Shown here in pieces: positions 46,051-58,609 of a stretch of 64,000 nt of DNA (positions are counted from its first letter, which is position 1; every line of letters starts with the position of its first letter). The notes below the pieces were generated by a model. The model was not told the origin of the DNA and did not search any database. It saw only the letters and a program-made list of their open reading frames with translations. Origin of the DNA: Staphylococcus sp. IVB6214 (lineage in GTDB: Bacteria > Bacillota > Bacilli > Staphylococcales > Staphylococcaceae); assembly GCF_025558585.1 (NCBI RefSeq), contig NZ_CP094723.1, forward strand, positions 1,612,001 to 1,676,000, in the 5' to 3' direction. Made by a program: the position numbers and the translations under genes.

Positions 46051-46079
46051 AATTTAGCAAACTCAATGTCTTTTTTCAA
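46051..46079 (-). promoter_or_regulatory. Predicted promoter of the thi operon
   Basis: On the minus strand TTGAAA (46079-46074) and TAAATT (46056-46051) are 17 bp apart. Transcription would begin some 15 bp before the riboswitch. Confidence 0.6.
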
Positions 46080-46129
46080 ATGAATACCCTGACGACACTG
46101 TAATGAATGACAGGTTATAGTATGTATAA

Positions 46130-46164
46130 GACGGGTCCACGCCTTCCGCATTGTGCAACCCGCC
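46130..46164. other. G/C-rich hairpin in the thi-ssb intergenic region
   Basis: GACGGGT-CCAC and GTG-C-AACCCGCC can pair (with a bulge and G-U) around a loop of about 12 bases. About two thirds of the 35 bases are G or C, against A/T-rich flanks. No T run follows on either strand. It lies upstream of the thi promoter and downstream of the ssb-like gene. Role unknown. Confidence 0.4.
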
Positions 46165-46302
46165 TATGAAATATTAAGAAAACGTACGATTTAAAAACTG
46201 ACAAAAGTCATTAAGGTTAGGGAATTAATGAAAGAAAGTAGTATATAAATAGAGAGTATGTGGTGGATACATTTTGTTAGGGTATGGGTGGGTACTAAAT
46301 AG

Positions 46303-46647
46303 CTAAACAAGTGTGTGGTCGTTGGATTCGATAAGGGGTGGGACTTCTAATATTTCAACAGATTCAACGACAATTTCTGTTGAAAAACGTTTTTCATCGT
46401 TAAATTGATAACGACGTGTTGTAAGATAACCTTCAATAGATAGTAGATCTCCTTGATTCACTTCTTGATCAATTTGTATCGCAACAGGGCCAAATGCTTT
46501 ACAATTTAAGTAATCAAAGATGGGATGGTTATCCTTCCCTTTGTAATTGCGTTCTACCGCAAGAAAAAAGGTCACAAAATAACTTCCTGGTTTTTCATAG
46601 TACTTAGGTGCTTTTGAGACAGTGCCGATTGCTTTAATTTGATTAAT
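46303..46647 (-). CDS. Short single-stranded DNA-binding protein (SSB-like)
   Basis: An OB-fold SSB of about 114 residues without the long acidic-tip tail of the replicative SSB, comparable to the B. subtilis competence protein SsbB. SSB features are INQIKAIGTVSKAPKYYEKPGSYFVTFFLAVERNYKGK, DYLNCKAFGPVA, GDLLSIEGYLTTRRY and VVESVEILE. The only properly spaced start behind AGGAGG is ATT at 46647; an in-frame GTG at 46654-46656 overlaps the Shine-Dalgarno itself. No canonical SSB C-terminal DDDIPF-like peptide is present, so it may not recruit SSB partners. Confidence 0.82.
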   Translation of the reverse strand: MNQIKAIGTVSKAPKYYEKPGSYFVTFFLAVERNYKGKDNHPIFDYLNCKAFGPVAIQIDQEVNQGDLLSIEGYLTTRRYQFNDEKRFSTEIVVESVEILEVPPLIESNDHTLV

Positions 46648-46845
46648 ACTTATCACCTCCTGAAAGTATGATAGTATAGAAGTACTTCAAAATGCAATTT
46701 GAGTTCTATCAAATATCAGTCATATAAGATGCGTAATATTTAAACATTTTCAATCTCATAACGAACTCGTTGATTATTTGAGTTATAATAAAGGTGATAA
46801 ATTCAAAAAACGTAAAATTTAAAAAAATAAGGGGATGGTGGCAAC

Positions 46846-47280
46846 ATGAAGACATTCAAAGCCGTACGCTTTCAAATTGTATCTGATAACAGCAGTGTAA
46901 CTGAGTACGAACTGATTGATGGGGTCATTATTAATAAAGAAGATCGTGGAACAGGATGGCTACTTGAAATTGTCATTTCAGATATTCACAAAGAACAGAT
47001 GACAGCCTATATGGAAGATAATCAACTTCTCAACATTCGTGTGGTCATTACACGTCCATCTAACGATCCTGCACTCTTTGATGCAACGATTAAGCACATT
47101 ACACAACTCAAAGATAAAATTTCCGTTATTTTTGAATGTCACATTTATACATTGCGTCAAGTGTATGCGGAGAGCTTATTAGAACAACTTGTTGATGAAG
47201 GATTAGAAGGAGAAGCGCTGATCAAAGCTTTCAATCGAAAAATGCAATCAAAACCTCGCCTTAAAGATGAACGCCAGTAA
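46846..47280 (+). CDS. YwpF-like protein
   Basis: A 144-residue protein of the YwpF family, found next to ssb and fabZ genes in bacilli. It begins MKTFKAVRFQIVSD. It has alternating beta-strand segments (GTGWLLEIVIS, LLNIRVVITRPSNDPALF) and a helical C-terminus ending RLKDERQ. No enzyme motif or membrane segment is seen. GGGGATGG precedes the ATG. Function is unknown. It converges on fabZ and shares a bidirectional terminator with it. Confidence 0.8.
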   Translation: MKTFKAVRFQIVSDNSSVTEYELIDGVIINKEDRGTGWLLEIVISDIHKEQMTAYMEDNQLLNIRVVITRPSNDPALFDATIKHITQLKDKISVIFECHIYTLRQVYAESLLEQLVDEGLEGEALIKAFNRKMQSKPRLKDERQ

Positions 47281-47305
47281 GTATGTTCTATACTCCTGGC
47301 GTTCT
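47271..47305. terminator. Bidirectional terminator between ywpF and fabZ
   Basis: AACGCCAG pairs with CTGGCGTT and an inner AGTAT/ATACT stem extends it. TTCTTGTTTT follows on the plus strand. The left arm overlaps the end of the YwpF-like gene. Confidence 0.8.
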
Positions 47306-47309
47306 TGTT

Positions 47310-47750
47310 TTATTCTGGTGACTGTAAGGCAAATGTAAGTTCACAGCTACATGCAAGTTGACCATCTACCGTTGCTTTGGCTGTCCCTTTACCGATAGGT
47401 CCCTTTATTTTTGTGATTTCAACCTCTAATCTCAATGTATCCCCGGGAACAACTTGTCTTTTAAAACGACATTTATCAATTCCTGCGAATAGTGCGATTT
47501 TCCCTCTGTTTTCTTCACTGTTCAACATCGCAACCGCACCTGTTTGTGCAAGGGCTTCTGTAATTAATACACCTGGCATCACAGCATAATCAGGAAAATG
47601 TCCTTGAAAAAAGGGCTCATTGCCTGATACTTGTTTAATGCCGACACAACGCTGACCTTCTTCGTATTCTACAATCTTGTCAATCAACAAAAATGGCTGA
47701 CGATGCGGAATAATTTTTTTAATTTCATTATAATCAAAAATAGTTTCCAT
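47310..47750 (-). CDS. fabZ: (3R)-hydroxyacyl-[ACP] dehydratase FabZ
   Basis: FabZ dehydrates beta-hydroxyacyl-ACP in the fatty-acid elongation cycle. The hot-dog-fold protein has 146 residues. The catalytic His and Glu lie in [43 protein letters not shown] and [19 protein letters not shown] are also conserved. It follows the small EpuA-like gene by three bases on the same transcript as murA. Confidence 0.97.
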   Translation of the reverse strand: METIFDYNEIKKIIPHRQPFLLIDKIVEYEEGQRCVGIKQVSGNEPFFQGHFPDYAVMPGVLITEALAQTGAVAMLNSEENRGKIALFAGIDKCRFKRQVVPGDTLRLEVEITKIKGPIGKGTAKATVDGQLACSCELTFALQSPE

Positions 47751-47753
47751 CTA

Positions 47754-47945
47754 CTATGATCCTCCTAAAGTCTCGCTAAAATACCTAAAAAAGTTAGGAT
47801 TCAACACTTTGAAAATATGGTCATGATTCATCCATAAACCAATCATAAGACCGACATAAAATAGTACGACACTGACAATCACAAACACGATTAATTTCAT
47901 GCTAGTGGACTGGTTCACAATCGCAAAATAAAACTTTTTAATCAT
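47754..47945 (-). CDS. Small membrane protein, EpuA-like
   Basis: A 63-residue protein with one membrane helix ([21 protein letters not shown]) and a short extracytoplasmic tail. The GLMIG motif and the NPNFFRYF ending fit the EpuA family, which databases often label DNA-directed RNA polymerase subunit beta because of fusion or naming history. It is not an RNA polymerase subunit by sequence. The start overlaps the end of murA by 8 bp, and fabZ follows after three bases. Function unknown. Confidence 0.75.
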   Translation of the reverse strand: MIKKFYFAIVNQSTSMKLIVFVIVSVVLFYVGLMIGLWMNHDHIFKVLNPNFFRYFSETLGGS

Positions 47946-49203
47946 TGATACGTTCGATGTCTGCGCCGAGTGCTTTTAACTTGCCGTGGAAATCTACATA
48001 ACCACGATCAAGATGCTTTAACTCTGTAACTGTCGTTTCACCTTCAGCGACAAGACCTGCTAATATTAACGCTGCTGCTGCACGTAAGTCTGTTGCTTTT
48101 ACTTGAGCTCCTTGTAATTGACTTTTACCTTGAATCTTTGCATTGCGACCTTCAACCGAAATATTAGCATTCATGCGTTTAAATTCAGCTACATGCATAA
48201 AACGATTCTCAAATACAGTTTCTGTCAAGATTTTATGGCCTTCAGCTGTTAATAAAAGTGCCATCATTTGTGATTGCATATCCGTTGGGAAGCCTGGATG
48301 CGGTAATGTTTTCACGTCGACAGGTTTAAGTTGTTCAGGTGCTGTAACACGAATACCATCTTCACGGTATTCAAGTTCCACACCCATTTCTTCAAGTTTA
48401 TATACAAGACTTGTCATATGCTCTTTAATTGCACCTTTCACAAATACATCACCACGTGTAATCGCTGCTGCAATCATCAATGTACCTGCTACAATGCGGT
48501 CAGGAATAATCGCATGAGATACACCTTTTAATACTTCTACACCATGAATCGTAATTGTATCTGTTCCTGCCCCTTTCACATCGCCACCCATTTCGTTGAT
48601 GTAGTTGGCAAGGTCGACAATTTCTGGCTCACGTGCAACATTTTCGATGACGGTACGCCCTTTTGCTAATGAAGCTGCCATCATAATGTTTTGTGTAGCA
48701 CCGACACTTGGGAAGTCTAAGTGTATATCATTACCAACTAAACCATTTTCAGCTGTTGCGTGAATAAACCCTGCTTCTTGATGTATTTCTGCTCCTAATG
48801 CTTCGAATCCTTTCAAATGTTGCTCAATCGGACGTGATCCAATGGCACATCCACCTGGTAATGCAACCTTTGCCACACCGAGTCGTGCGAGTAACGGTCC
48901 CATTACAAGAATACTTGCACGCATCTTGCTAACATATTCATAAGGGGCTTCTTCATTCAATTGCTTCGTTGCATCCACTGATACAACTTGTGTTGCTTCA
49001 TCATAAGAAACATCCGCATTCAAAACACTCAAAACATTATTGATTGTGTCAACATCACTCAAAGGGGGCACATTGCGTAATTCACTTTTACCTTCACTAG
49101 CTAATAATGCCGCAGTAATAATAGGTAAAACTGCATTCTTCGCACCTTCTACCATTACGCTCCCTTTTAAAGTTTGTCCGCCTCGTACAATAATTTTATC
49201 CAT
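47938..49203 (-). CDS. murA: UDP-N-acetylglucosamine 1-carboxyvinyltransferase
   Basis: MurA moves enolpyruvate from PEP to UDP-GlcNAc, the first committed step of peptidoglycan synthesis and the fosfomycin target. The active-site Cys lies in the loop [22 protein letters not shown]. It has 421 residues from ATG 49203, which is ten bases from GGAGG; TTG at 49209 is the alternative. Staphylococci have two copies (murA and murZ); the neighbours fabZ and atpC mark this as murA. Confidence 0.96.
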   Translation of the reverse strand: MDKIIVRGGQTLKGSVMVEGAKNAVLPIITAALLASEGKSELRNVPPLSDVDTINNVLSVLNADVSYDEATQVVSVDATKQLNEEAPYEYVSKMRASILVMGPLLARLGVAKVALPGGCAIGSRPIEQHLKGFEALGAEIHQEAGFIHATAENGLVGNDIHLDFPSVGATQNIMMAASLAKGRTVIENVAREPEIVDLANYINEMGGDVKGAGTDTITIHGVEVLKGVSHAIIPDRIVAGTLMIAAAITRGDVFVKGAIKEHMTSLVYKLEEMGVELEYREDGIRVTAPEQLKPVDVKTLPHPGFPTDMQSQMMALLLTAEGHKILTETVFENRFMHVAEFKRMNANISVEGRNAKIQGKSQLQGAQVKATDLRAAAALILAGLVAEGETTVTELKHLDRGYVDFHGKLKALGADIERIND

Positions 49204-49289
49204 CTTCAAAAATCCTCCACTGTCTCTCTCTATGCTTTTCTTTGATATTCATATTAACTTCGATTCTTTCAATTGATTCATGACAAATG

Positions 49290-49520
49290 CTAAAATAAAT
49301 ATTTAATTTGTGTTGAAAACTGAAGTAAATCAATGACAAAATTGCTGACCCCTGTTCCGATAACAATTGCTAAAAATATCATAACAACTTGTACTTGGAC
49401 AGGATATCCTTTTTTGAAAAACTGTTCTAAACGAACTGCATTTAATGCCCAGTATGCAACACAAATACAGAGTACATGCATGATAATATGTGCTACCGCA
49501 AACTGTCCTAGATATTCCAT
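49290..49520 (-). CDS. DUF1146 membrane protein, YwzB-like
   Basis: A 76-residue protein with two membrane helices, around AHIIMHVLCICVAYWAL and VQVVMIFLAIVIGTGV. The NAVRLEQFFKKG loop between them is typical of DUF1146/YwzB. GGAG lies eight bases from ATG 49520, which I prefer over 49538. It sits between atpC and murA as in other staphylococci. Function unknown. Confidence 0.8.
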   Translation of the reverse strand: MEYLGQFAVAHIIMHVLCICVAYWALNAVRLEQFFKKGYPVQVQVVMIFLAIVIGTGVSNFVIDLLQFSTQIKYLF

Positions 49521-49722
49521 GATGTTGCTCCTCTTCATATAAATCTATATTGATTTTACATGATTTTTCACTCAAATCATACTATTAGTACTCGTAATAA
49601 TGATATTCCCTTTTTGAAGAAAATAAACCAAAATGAAACCTAAAAAATAGAAATCACCTTGTCATAAATGCCATTAAAAGATTGTTCTGCAAAGCATCAA
49701 ACAACGCAATGGTGTTGACGTA

Positions 49723-49757
49723 AAAAAGGTTTAGCCCGTAATGAGCTAAACCTTTTT
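49723..49757. terminator. Terminator of the atp operon
   Basis: AAAAAGGTTTAGC (49723-49735) pairs perfectly with GCTAAACCTTTTT (49745-49757), giving T runs on both strands. It lies eight bases after atpC. Confidence 0.93.
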
Positions 49758-49765
49758 GAATGATA

Positions 49766-50170
49766 TTATTTGAACTTGGCTACTTCGATACGGTTTTCTG
49801 CGCGCTTCAATGCACGTTCTGCACGCTTCATATCTGTATCTTCTTTGTCGCTCTCAAGATAAAATGTTGCACGCTGTTTTGCTGATTTCGCACGTTCTAA
49901 ATCAATATCCTCTGCTGATTCAGCTGACTGAACTAAGATGTTGACTTTTTCTCGACGAATTTCAGCAAATCCTTCAGTCACAGCTATATAGTCGGACTGA
50001 CCGTCTCTTGTCACTTTGATATGACCAATTTTTAATGGCGCAACTGTCGGAATGTGACCATGCATCACACCCATCTCGCCTGCTGTTGTTTGTAAAACAA
50101 CGATTTCTACGTTGTCTTCATTATAAACAGAACCATTAGGAGTGACGATATCTAAGGTTAATGTATTCAT
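49766..50170 (-). CDS. atpC: ATP synthase F1 epsilon subunit
   Basis: Epsilon is part of the rotor stalk and inhibits ATP hydrolysis. The 134-residue protein has the N-terminal beta-sandwich (TLDIVTPNGSVYNEDNVEIVVLQTTAGEMGVMHGHIPTVAPL). A C-terminal helical hairpin follows, rich in Lys, Arg and Ala. It is last in the operon, 22 bp after atpD, and is followed by a strong terminator. Confidence 0.97.
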   Translation of the reverse strand: MNTLTLDIVTPNGSVYNEDNVEIVVLQTTAGEMGVMHGHIPTVAPLKIGHIKVTRDGQSDYIAVTEGFAEIRREKVNILVQSAESAEDIDLERAKSAKQRATFYLESDKEDTDMKRAERALKRAENRIEVAKFK

Positions 50171-50192
50171 TATCCATGCCTCCTAATTTGAA

Positions 50193-51617
<1,425 letters not shown>

Positions 51618-51628
51618 TTATAATCAAA

Positions 51629-52495
51629 TTATTCCAATGCTGCTGAACCACCAACAATTTCCGTAATTTGTTGCGTGATGGCTGCTTGACGCGCACGGTT
51701 GAATTCTAAAGATAAATCATCAATCATTTCAGTCGCATTATCAGACGCATTCTTCATTGCATTCATACGTGATGCGTGCTCGCTGGCTTTCGCATCGAGA
51801 ATTGTACCGTAAATCAGACTTTCAATATATTGTGGTAACAATACTTGTAGAATTGATTCTTTATCCGGTTCAAATTCGTATGATGCCATGTTGCCATGGC
51901 CTTCGCTTGCGTTCTCAGAAGATAATGGTAACAACTGTCTGCTTGTCGGTTTGTTTTCAATCACACTAATATAATGGCTGTAATATACATGCAATTCGTC
52001 AATTTCTTCGCTGACATATAAGTCTACGGCACGTTTCGCAATTGCTTGTACAGCCTTGAATGATGGTTGATCAGGAATATCTGTTAATGCATTCGCCACT
52101 TGATAGCCACGGTTTTGTAAGAATGATACACCGATTTGTCCGAGAACGATAATACTGTACTCTTCTGGATTTTGATGACGTGCATCGATATCACGTATCA
52201 TTGTTTTCAATACGTTTGCATTGTATGCACCTGCTAAACCACGATCACTCGTTAAGACCATATAACCCACACGTTTTGTTGGGCGTTTGACAAGCATTGG
52301 ATGTGAAGATGACGTATTGGTACCTGCAATCGCAGTCACTGCGTCTTGCATTTTATCCATGTAAGGTCTAAATGTTTTCGCATTTTTCTCCGCCTTACGA
52401 AGTTTTGAGTTCGATACCATGTTCATTGCACTCGTAATTTGCTTCATCTTTTTGGTTGATTTTATACGAGAATCTATCTCTTTTAAAGAAGCCAC
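51629..52495 (-). CDS. atpG: ATP synthase F1 gamma subunit
   Basis: The central rotor shaft, 288 residues. The N-terminal helix [28 protein letters not shown] and the C-terminal helix [41 protein letters not shown] form the coiled coil inside the alpha-beta hexamer. [15 protein letters not shown] marks the globular domain. It lies 31 bp after atpA. Confidence 0.97.
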   Translation of the reverse strand: MASLKEIDSRIKSTKKMKQITSAMNMVSNSKLRKAEKNAKTFRPYMDKMQDAVTAIAGTNTSSSHPMLVKRPTKRVGYMVLTSDRGLAGAYNANVLKTMIRDIDARHQNPEEYSIIVLGQIGVSFLQNRGYQVANALTDIPDQPSFKAVQAIAKRAVDLYVSEEIDELHVYYSHYISVIENKPTSRQLLPLSSENASEGHGNMASYEFEPDKESILQVLLPQYIESLIYGTILDAKASEHASRMNAMKNASDNATEMIDDLSLEFNRARQAAITQQITEIVGGSAALE

Positions 52496-52526
52496 TATCT
52501 CACCACCTTCATCAATTAAATATCAA

Positions 52527-54038
<1,512 letters not shown>

Positions 54039-54065
54039 CTATGTCACTCCTCTTTTATATCGTAA

Positions 54066-54605
54066 TTAATTAACTCTACTAAACTGCTTAACAAGTTGAT
54101 TTAAATCATTTTGGATTGAGCCATCATAGACCTTCGTTCCAATTTTGACACGTACGCCACCAATCAATCCTTCATTGACAGTCGTGTGTAAATTTAAATC
54201 TTTAAGATCTGTACGAACAAGTAAAGCTTGCTTCACTTGTTCTAATTCCACTTCAGAAAGTGATGCTGCAGATTCAACGTAAGCATCCGCAAGTCCATGA
54301 AATGCGTAATAACTTTCTTCAAATGCACGATAAATCTCTGGTAAAAGTCGGAAATTACGTTGTGTTGCAATCACCTTCAATGTATTTAATAAGTATGGAT
54401 GTACGCCATTAAATACATTGTCTACCAATTGACGACGTTCATTTGCTGTGATTTTTGGTTCGTAATCCATCGTTGCCAAATCACTTTTTTGATTTTGGAT
54501 CGCAGTATGGATCTCAGTCAATTCGCTATAAACTTGCGATAACACTTCTGCTTTCAAAGCAACATCGAAAAGTGCTTGGGCATATTTTTGAGCTACATTA
54601 GCCAT
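54066..54605 (-). CDS. atpH: ATP synthase F1 delta subunit
   Basis: Delta links F1 to the peripheral stalk. It is 179 residues, beginning [20 protein letters not shown]. The C-terminal segment VNEGLIGGVRVKIGTKVYDGSI is the conserved beta domain. The ATG overlaps the stop codon of atpF by one base. Confidence 0.96.
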   Translation of the reverse strand: MANVAQKYAQALFDVALKAEVLSQVYSELTEIHTAIQNQKSDLATMDYEPKITANERRQLVDNVFNGVHPYLLNTLKVIATQRNFRLLPEIYRAFEESYYAFHGLADAYVESAASLSEVELEQVKQALLVRTDLKDLNLHTTVNEGLIGGVRVKIGTKVYDGSIQNDLNQLVKQFSRVN

Positions 54606-55120
54606 TATTTATCCCCTACCTCTTTAATGTACTTTTCAACGAGTGCTTTCTGATCTTGTTCAGAAATTTCTTTGCGTAATACTTTTGATGCGATTAATAC
54701 TGAAAGCTCAGAAACTTGATTGTTGATTTCAGCTAACGCACGTTCTTTTTCGCTGTTGATTTCACTTTGTGCTGTTTCAATCATACCGTTCGCACGTTTA
54801 TTCGCTTCGTGGATGATTTCTTCTTGTTGACGACGTGCTTGTAACTTAGCATCTTCAATAATTTTATGCACTTCGTCTTGTGTTTCTTTTAAGATTTTTT
54901 GGTTCTCTTCTTCAAGACGTTGCGCATTTAATTTTGCTTGTTCTGCATCATCAATATCTTTATTGATTGAACGTTCACGGTCGTCCATCACTTGTTTTAA
55001 TGGTCCCCATGCATACTTTTTCAGTAGCACTAATAAGATGGTAAATGTCACCAATGTAACGGCGATATCACCGATATTAACGCCACTACCTGCTGCAAAG
55101 GTAAATAAGTTGGCAGTCAC
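54605..55120 (-). CDS. atpF: ATP synthase F0 subunit b
   Basis: Peripheral stalk subunit. One N-terminal membrane helix ([23 protein letters not shown]) is followed by a long charged coiled coil. The C-terminal block [32 protein letters not shown] matches other staphylococci. I start at GTG 55120 (VTANLF), 11 bases after AGGAG, giving 171 residues. In-frame TTG 55141 and GTG 55132 lie on or before that site and are less likely. Confidence 0.93.
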   Translation of the reverse strand: MTANLFTFAAGSGVNIGDIAVTLVTFTILLVLLKKYAWGPLKQVMDDRERSINKDIDDAEQAKLNAQRLEEENQKILKETQDEVHKIIEDAKLQARRQQEEIIHEANKRANGMIETAQSEINSEKERALAEINNQVSELSVLIASKVLRKEISEQDQKALVEKYIKEVGDK

Positions 55121-55278
55121 TATGCTGTACACTCCTTTCAATCATTTCATTCATTACATAAAACGAATGGCGAAGGCCTATCATTTTAGACTTCGCCGCA
55201 GACAATTGCACTTGTTAGCTACAAGGCATTATCTCGATATCGTCATGACTTGCGTTACAAATACTCGTGTCTTCTTGA

Positions 55279-55518
<240 letters not shown>

Positions 55519-55533
55519 TTAAATTATTTTTAT

Positions 55534-56262
<729 letters not shown>

Positions 56263-56290
56263 TCACCTCTTTTCAGTTTTAAAATAACCC

Positions 56291-56641
56291 CTATCCCCTT
56301 TTGAACAAGGGACGAAAAATAATTAATGCGTATGAAATCATTAGCCCAATGAGTACACCTATAATATGTATTTCTGATTGGTTGAAAAACCAAATTGTAC
56401 AGGCGACTATCGCAACTAAATATCGCCAGCCATTCCCTGTTGATATCGGACTCGCAGGACGGTGTTGTGCACGCCAAAGATAGTACTCAAATATGGTTGT
56501 ATTCACCATAGATGCAAGCGTCCCAACAAGCAAACCGACAACAAATGTGTGATGATACAACAAGTTTAACACGACAAGTATGGAAATCATACTCATGTAA
56601 ACGGTTAAAAAAGGCTGTGATTTTTTTAAGAAACGTTTCAT
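56291..56641 (-). CDS. atpI: ATP synthase subunit I
   Basis: AtpI is a small membrane protein that helps assemble the c-ring in relatives. The 116-residue product has four hydrophobic segments, among them FLTVYMSMISILVVLNLLY, GLLVGTLASMVNTTIFEYYL and IIGVLIGLMISYALIIF. ATG 56641 follows AAGGGGA. The frame extends to 56698, but that start would lie on the transcription start. It is the first gene of the atp operon. Confidence 0.9.
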   Translation of the reverse strand: MKRFLKKSQPFLTVYMSMISILVVLNLLYHHTFVVGLLVGTLASMVNTTIFEYYLWRAQHRPASPISTGNGWRYLVAIVACTIWFFNQSEIHIIGVLIGLMISYALIIFRPLFKRG

Positions 56642-56703
56642 TTTTGGTCCCCTTTTCTGCCTTAAGACACAAATAAGAAAGCCGTTCCACACATACAACT
56701 TTC

Positions 56704-56732
56704 ATGATAATATAGGGTCAAAAGTGTGTCAA
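56704..56732 (-). promoter_or_regulatory. Predicted promoter of the atp operon
   Basis: On the minus strand TTGACA (56732-56727) and TATCAT (56709-56704) are 17 bp apart. They lie about 60 bp upstream of atpI. Confidence 0.7.
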
Positions 56733-56767
56733 TTGTGCAATGAAAAGGGCTTTCATTCTCGTTTTGA

Positions 56768-56789
56768 TTTGTCACAAATTTGTCACAAA
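56768..56789. repeat. Tandem 11-bp repeat upstream of the atp promoter
   Basis: TTTGTCACAAA occurs twice in a row (56768-56778 and 56779-56789). The centre ACAAATTTGT is a perfect palindrome. It ends about 36 bp upstream of the -35 element and could bind a regulator. Confidence 0.5.
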
Positions 56790-56799
56790 TTACCACGAA

Positions 56800-57939
56800 T
56801 TACTTTTCCACTTTAAATGGTGATGGTTTATCACTAATCAAACCGAAGTAATATTTGATATGTTCACAAATTCGCTCCGAAGCGTAACCATCGCCATACG
56901 GATTGTTAGCACTTCTCATCGCTTCGTACTGTGTCACATCTGTTAATAATTGTAACAAATGTTGATACACATCCGCTTCGTTTGTGCCGACAAGCTTTAA
57001 CGTCCCCGCTTCTACCCCTTCTGGTCTTTCCGTTGTATCTCTCAGTACGAGAACCGGCTTACCAAGTGAAGGCGCTTCTTCTTGGACACCGCCAGAATCA
57101 GTCATAATCAAATAAGCATGATGTGCAAAATTATGAAAATCAACAACATCGAGCGGTTCAATCAGTTCGATGCGTGCATGATTATCTAAATATAGATGTG
57201 CAATTTCTCGCACTTTAGGATTTTTATGCATTGGATACACAAGTACAACATCCTCAAAAGCATCCACAATACGTCTTGCCGCTTTAAAAATATGCGTCAT
57301 TGGCTCTCCAATATTTTCTCGTCGATGCGCAGTGAGTAGAATAATACGTTTGTCATGATGCCTGTATAAAATATCAGATTCATATTGTTCATGAATGGTC
57401 GTACGCATCGCATCAATTGCCGTATTACCCGTGACAACAACTGCATGTTCAGACTTATTCTCATTCAGGAGATTTTGCCTTGCTTGTACAGTCGGCGCAA
57501 AATGTAAGTCTGCCATATTACTCGTCATTTGACGATTAATTTCTTCTGGAAATGGCGCATATTTGTTATATGTCCGAAGCCCTGCTTCAACATGGCCGAT
57601 GCTGACTTCGTTATAAAATGCTGCTAAGCTACCAGCGAACGTCGTTGTCGTATCACCATGAACTAAAATCATATCAGGCGATTCATCTTGAATGACACGT
57701 TCTAGGCCAACCAGCACACGAGATGTAATCTGTGATAATGATTGGCCAGGTGTCATGACATTCAAATCATAATCGGGTTCGATACCAAATGTGTCCAATA
57801 CTGCATCGAGCATTTCTCGATGTTGTGCTGTCACAACAACCACAGGCTGTAACAGTGGGTCTTTTTTTAATTGTAGGACGAGCGGTGCCATCTTAATTGC
57901 CTCTGGTCGCGTACCAAAAATGGTCATGATTTTTTTCAT
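56800..57939 (-). CDS. mnaA: UDP-N-acetylglucosamine 2-epimerase (non-hydrolysing)
   Basis: Interconverts UDP-GlcNAc and UDP-ManNAc, which feeds wall teichoic acid linkage-unit synthesis. The 379-residue protein begins MKKIMTIFGTRPEAIKMAPL. It has LVHGDTTTTFAGSLAAFYNEVSIGHVEAGLRT, LTAHRRENIG and MTDSGGVQEEAPSLGKPVLVLRDTTERPEG. ATG 57939 follows AAGGAG. It lies 22 bp after upp. A second paralogue (cap5P-like) is possible elsewhere. Confidence 0.95.
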   Translation of the reverse strand: MKKIMTIFGTRPEAIKMAPLVLQLKKDPLLQPVVVVTAQHREMLDAVLDTFGIEPDYDLNVMTPGQSLSQITSRVLVGLERVIQDESPDMILVHGDTTTTFAGSLAAFYNEVSIGHVEAGLRTYNKYAPFPEEINRQMTSNMADLHFAPTVQARQNLLNENKSEHAVVVTGNTAIDAMRTTIHEQYESDILYRHHDKRIILLTAHRRENIGEPMTHIFKAARRIVDAFEDVVLVYPMHKNPKVREIAHLYLDNHARIELIEPLDVVDFHNFAHHAYLIMTDSGGVQEEAPSLGKPVLVLRDTTERPEGVEAGTLKLVGTNEADVYQHLLQLLTDVTQYEAMRSANNPYGDGYASERICEHIKYYFGLISDKPSPFKVEK

Positions 57940-57961
57940 TGCGTCGTACTCCTTGCAGACA

Positions 57962-58591
57962 CTATTTTGTACCGAATAAACGGTCTCCGGCATCTCCTAG
58001 TCCTGGAATAATATATGCATTTTCATCAAGTTTTTCATCCAATGCCGCAATGAAGATATCGACATCGTCATGTGCCGCTTGTAACTTTTCAACACCTTCT
58101 GGCGCTGCAATTAAGCACATGAAACGAATATGTTTCGCACCACGCTTCTTCAATGAAGTGATTGCTTCAATTGCTGATGCGCCTGTCGCCAACATAGGAT
58201 CTACGACAATGATTTCGCGCTCTTCGATATCTTGTGGTAACTTCACAAAATATTCAACTGCTTCAAGTGTTTTCGGATCACGATATAAACCAACATGTCC
58301 AATGCGAGCAGCAGGTACAAGATTTAAAATACCTGTCGTCATTCCTAAACCAGCACGTAAAATTGGAATAAACGCTAATTTTTTACCAGATAATCGTTTA
58401 ACCGTTGCTTTTGTGACAGGTGTTTCGATTTCTACGTCTTCCAATTCTAAGTTACGTGTTACTTCATAAGCCATTAACATACCGACTTCGTCAACGAGTT
58501 CACGAAATGCTTTCGTTCCTGTGTTGACGTCACGAATAAAACTTAATTTGTGTTGAATTAAAGGGTGATCAAGTACTTGTACATTTCCCAT
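57962..58591 (-). CDS. upp: Uracil phosphoribosyltransferase
   Basis: Upp makes UMP from uracil and PRPP. It is 209 residues. It has the PRPP-binding [30 protein letters not shown], and the C-terminal [15 protein letters not shown] typical of Upp. GGAGG is not perfect, but GGAGGCATCGTA lies before the ATG. It lies between glyA and mnaA. Confidence 0.97.
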   Translation of the reverse strand: MGNVQVLDHPLIQHKLSFIRDVNTGTKAFRELVDEVGMLMAYEVTRNLELEDVEIETPVTKATVKRLSGKKLAFIPILRAGLGMTTGILNLVPAARIGHVGLYRDPKTLEAVEYFVKLPQDIEEREIIVVDPMLATGASAIEAITSLKKRGAKHIRFMCLIAAPEGVEKLQAAHDDVDIFIAALDEKLDENAYIIPGLGDAGDRLFGTK

Positions 58592-58609
58592 TACGATGCC
58601 TCCAGTTTG

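Noticed and set aside
47754..47945. Possible RNA polymerase subunit, as such proteins are sometimes labelled
   Set aside because: The sequence is a single-helix membrane protein of the EpuA type, with no polymerase feature.
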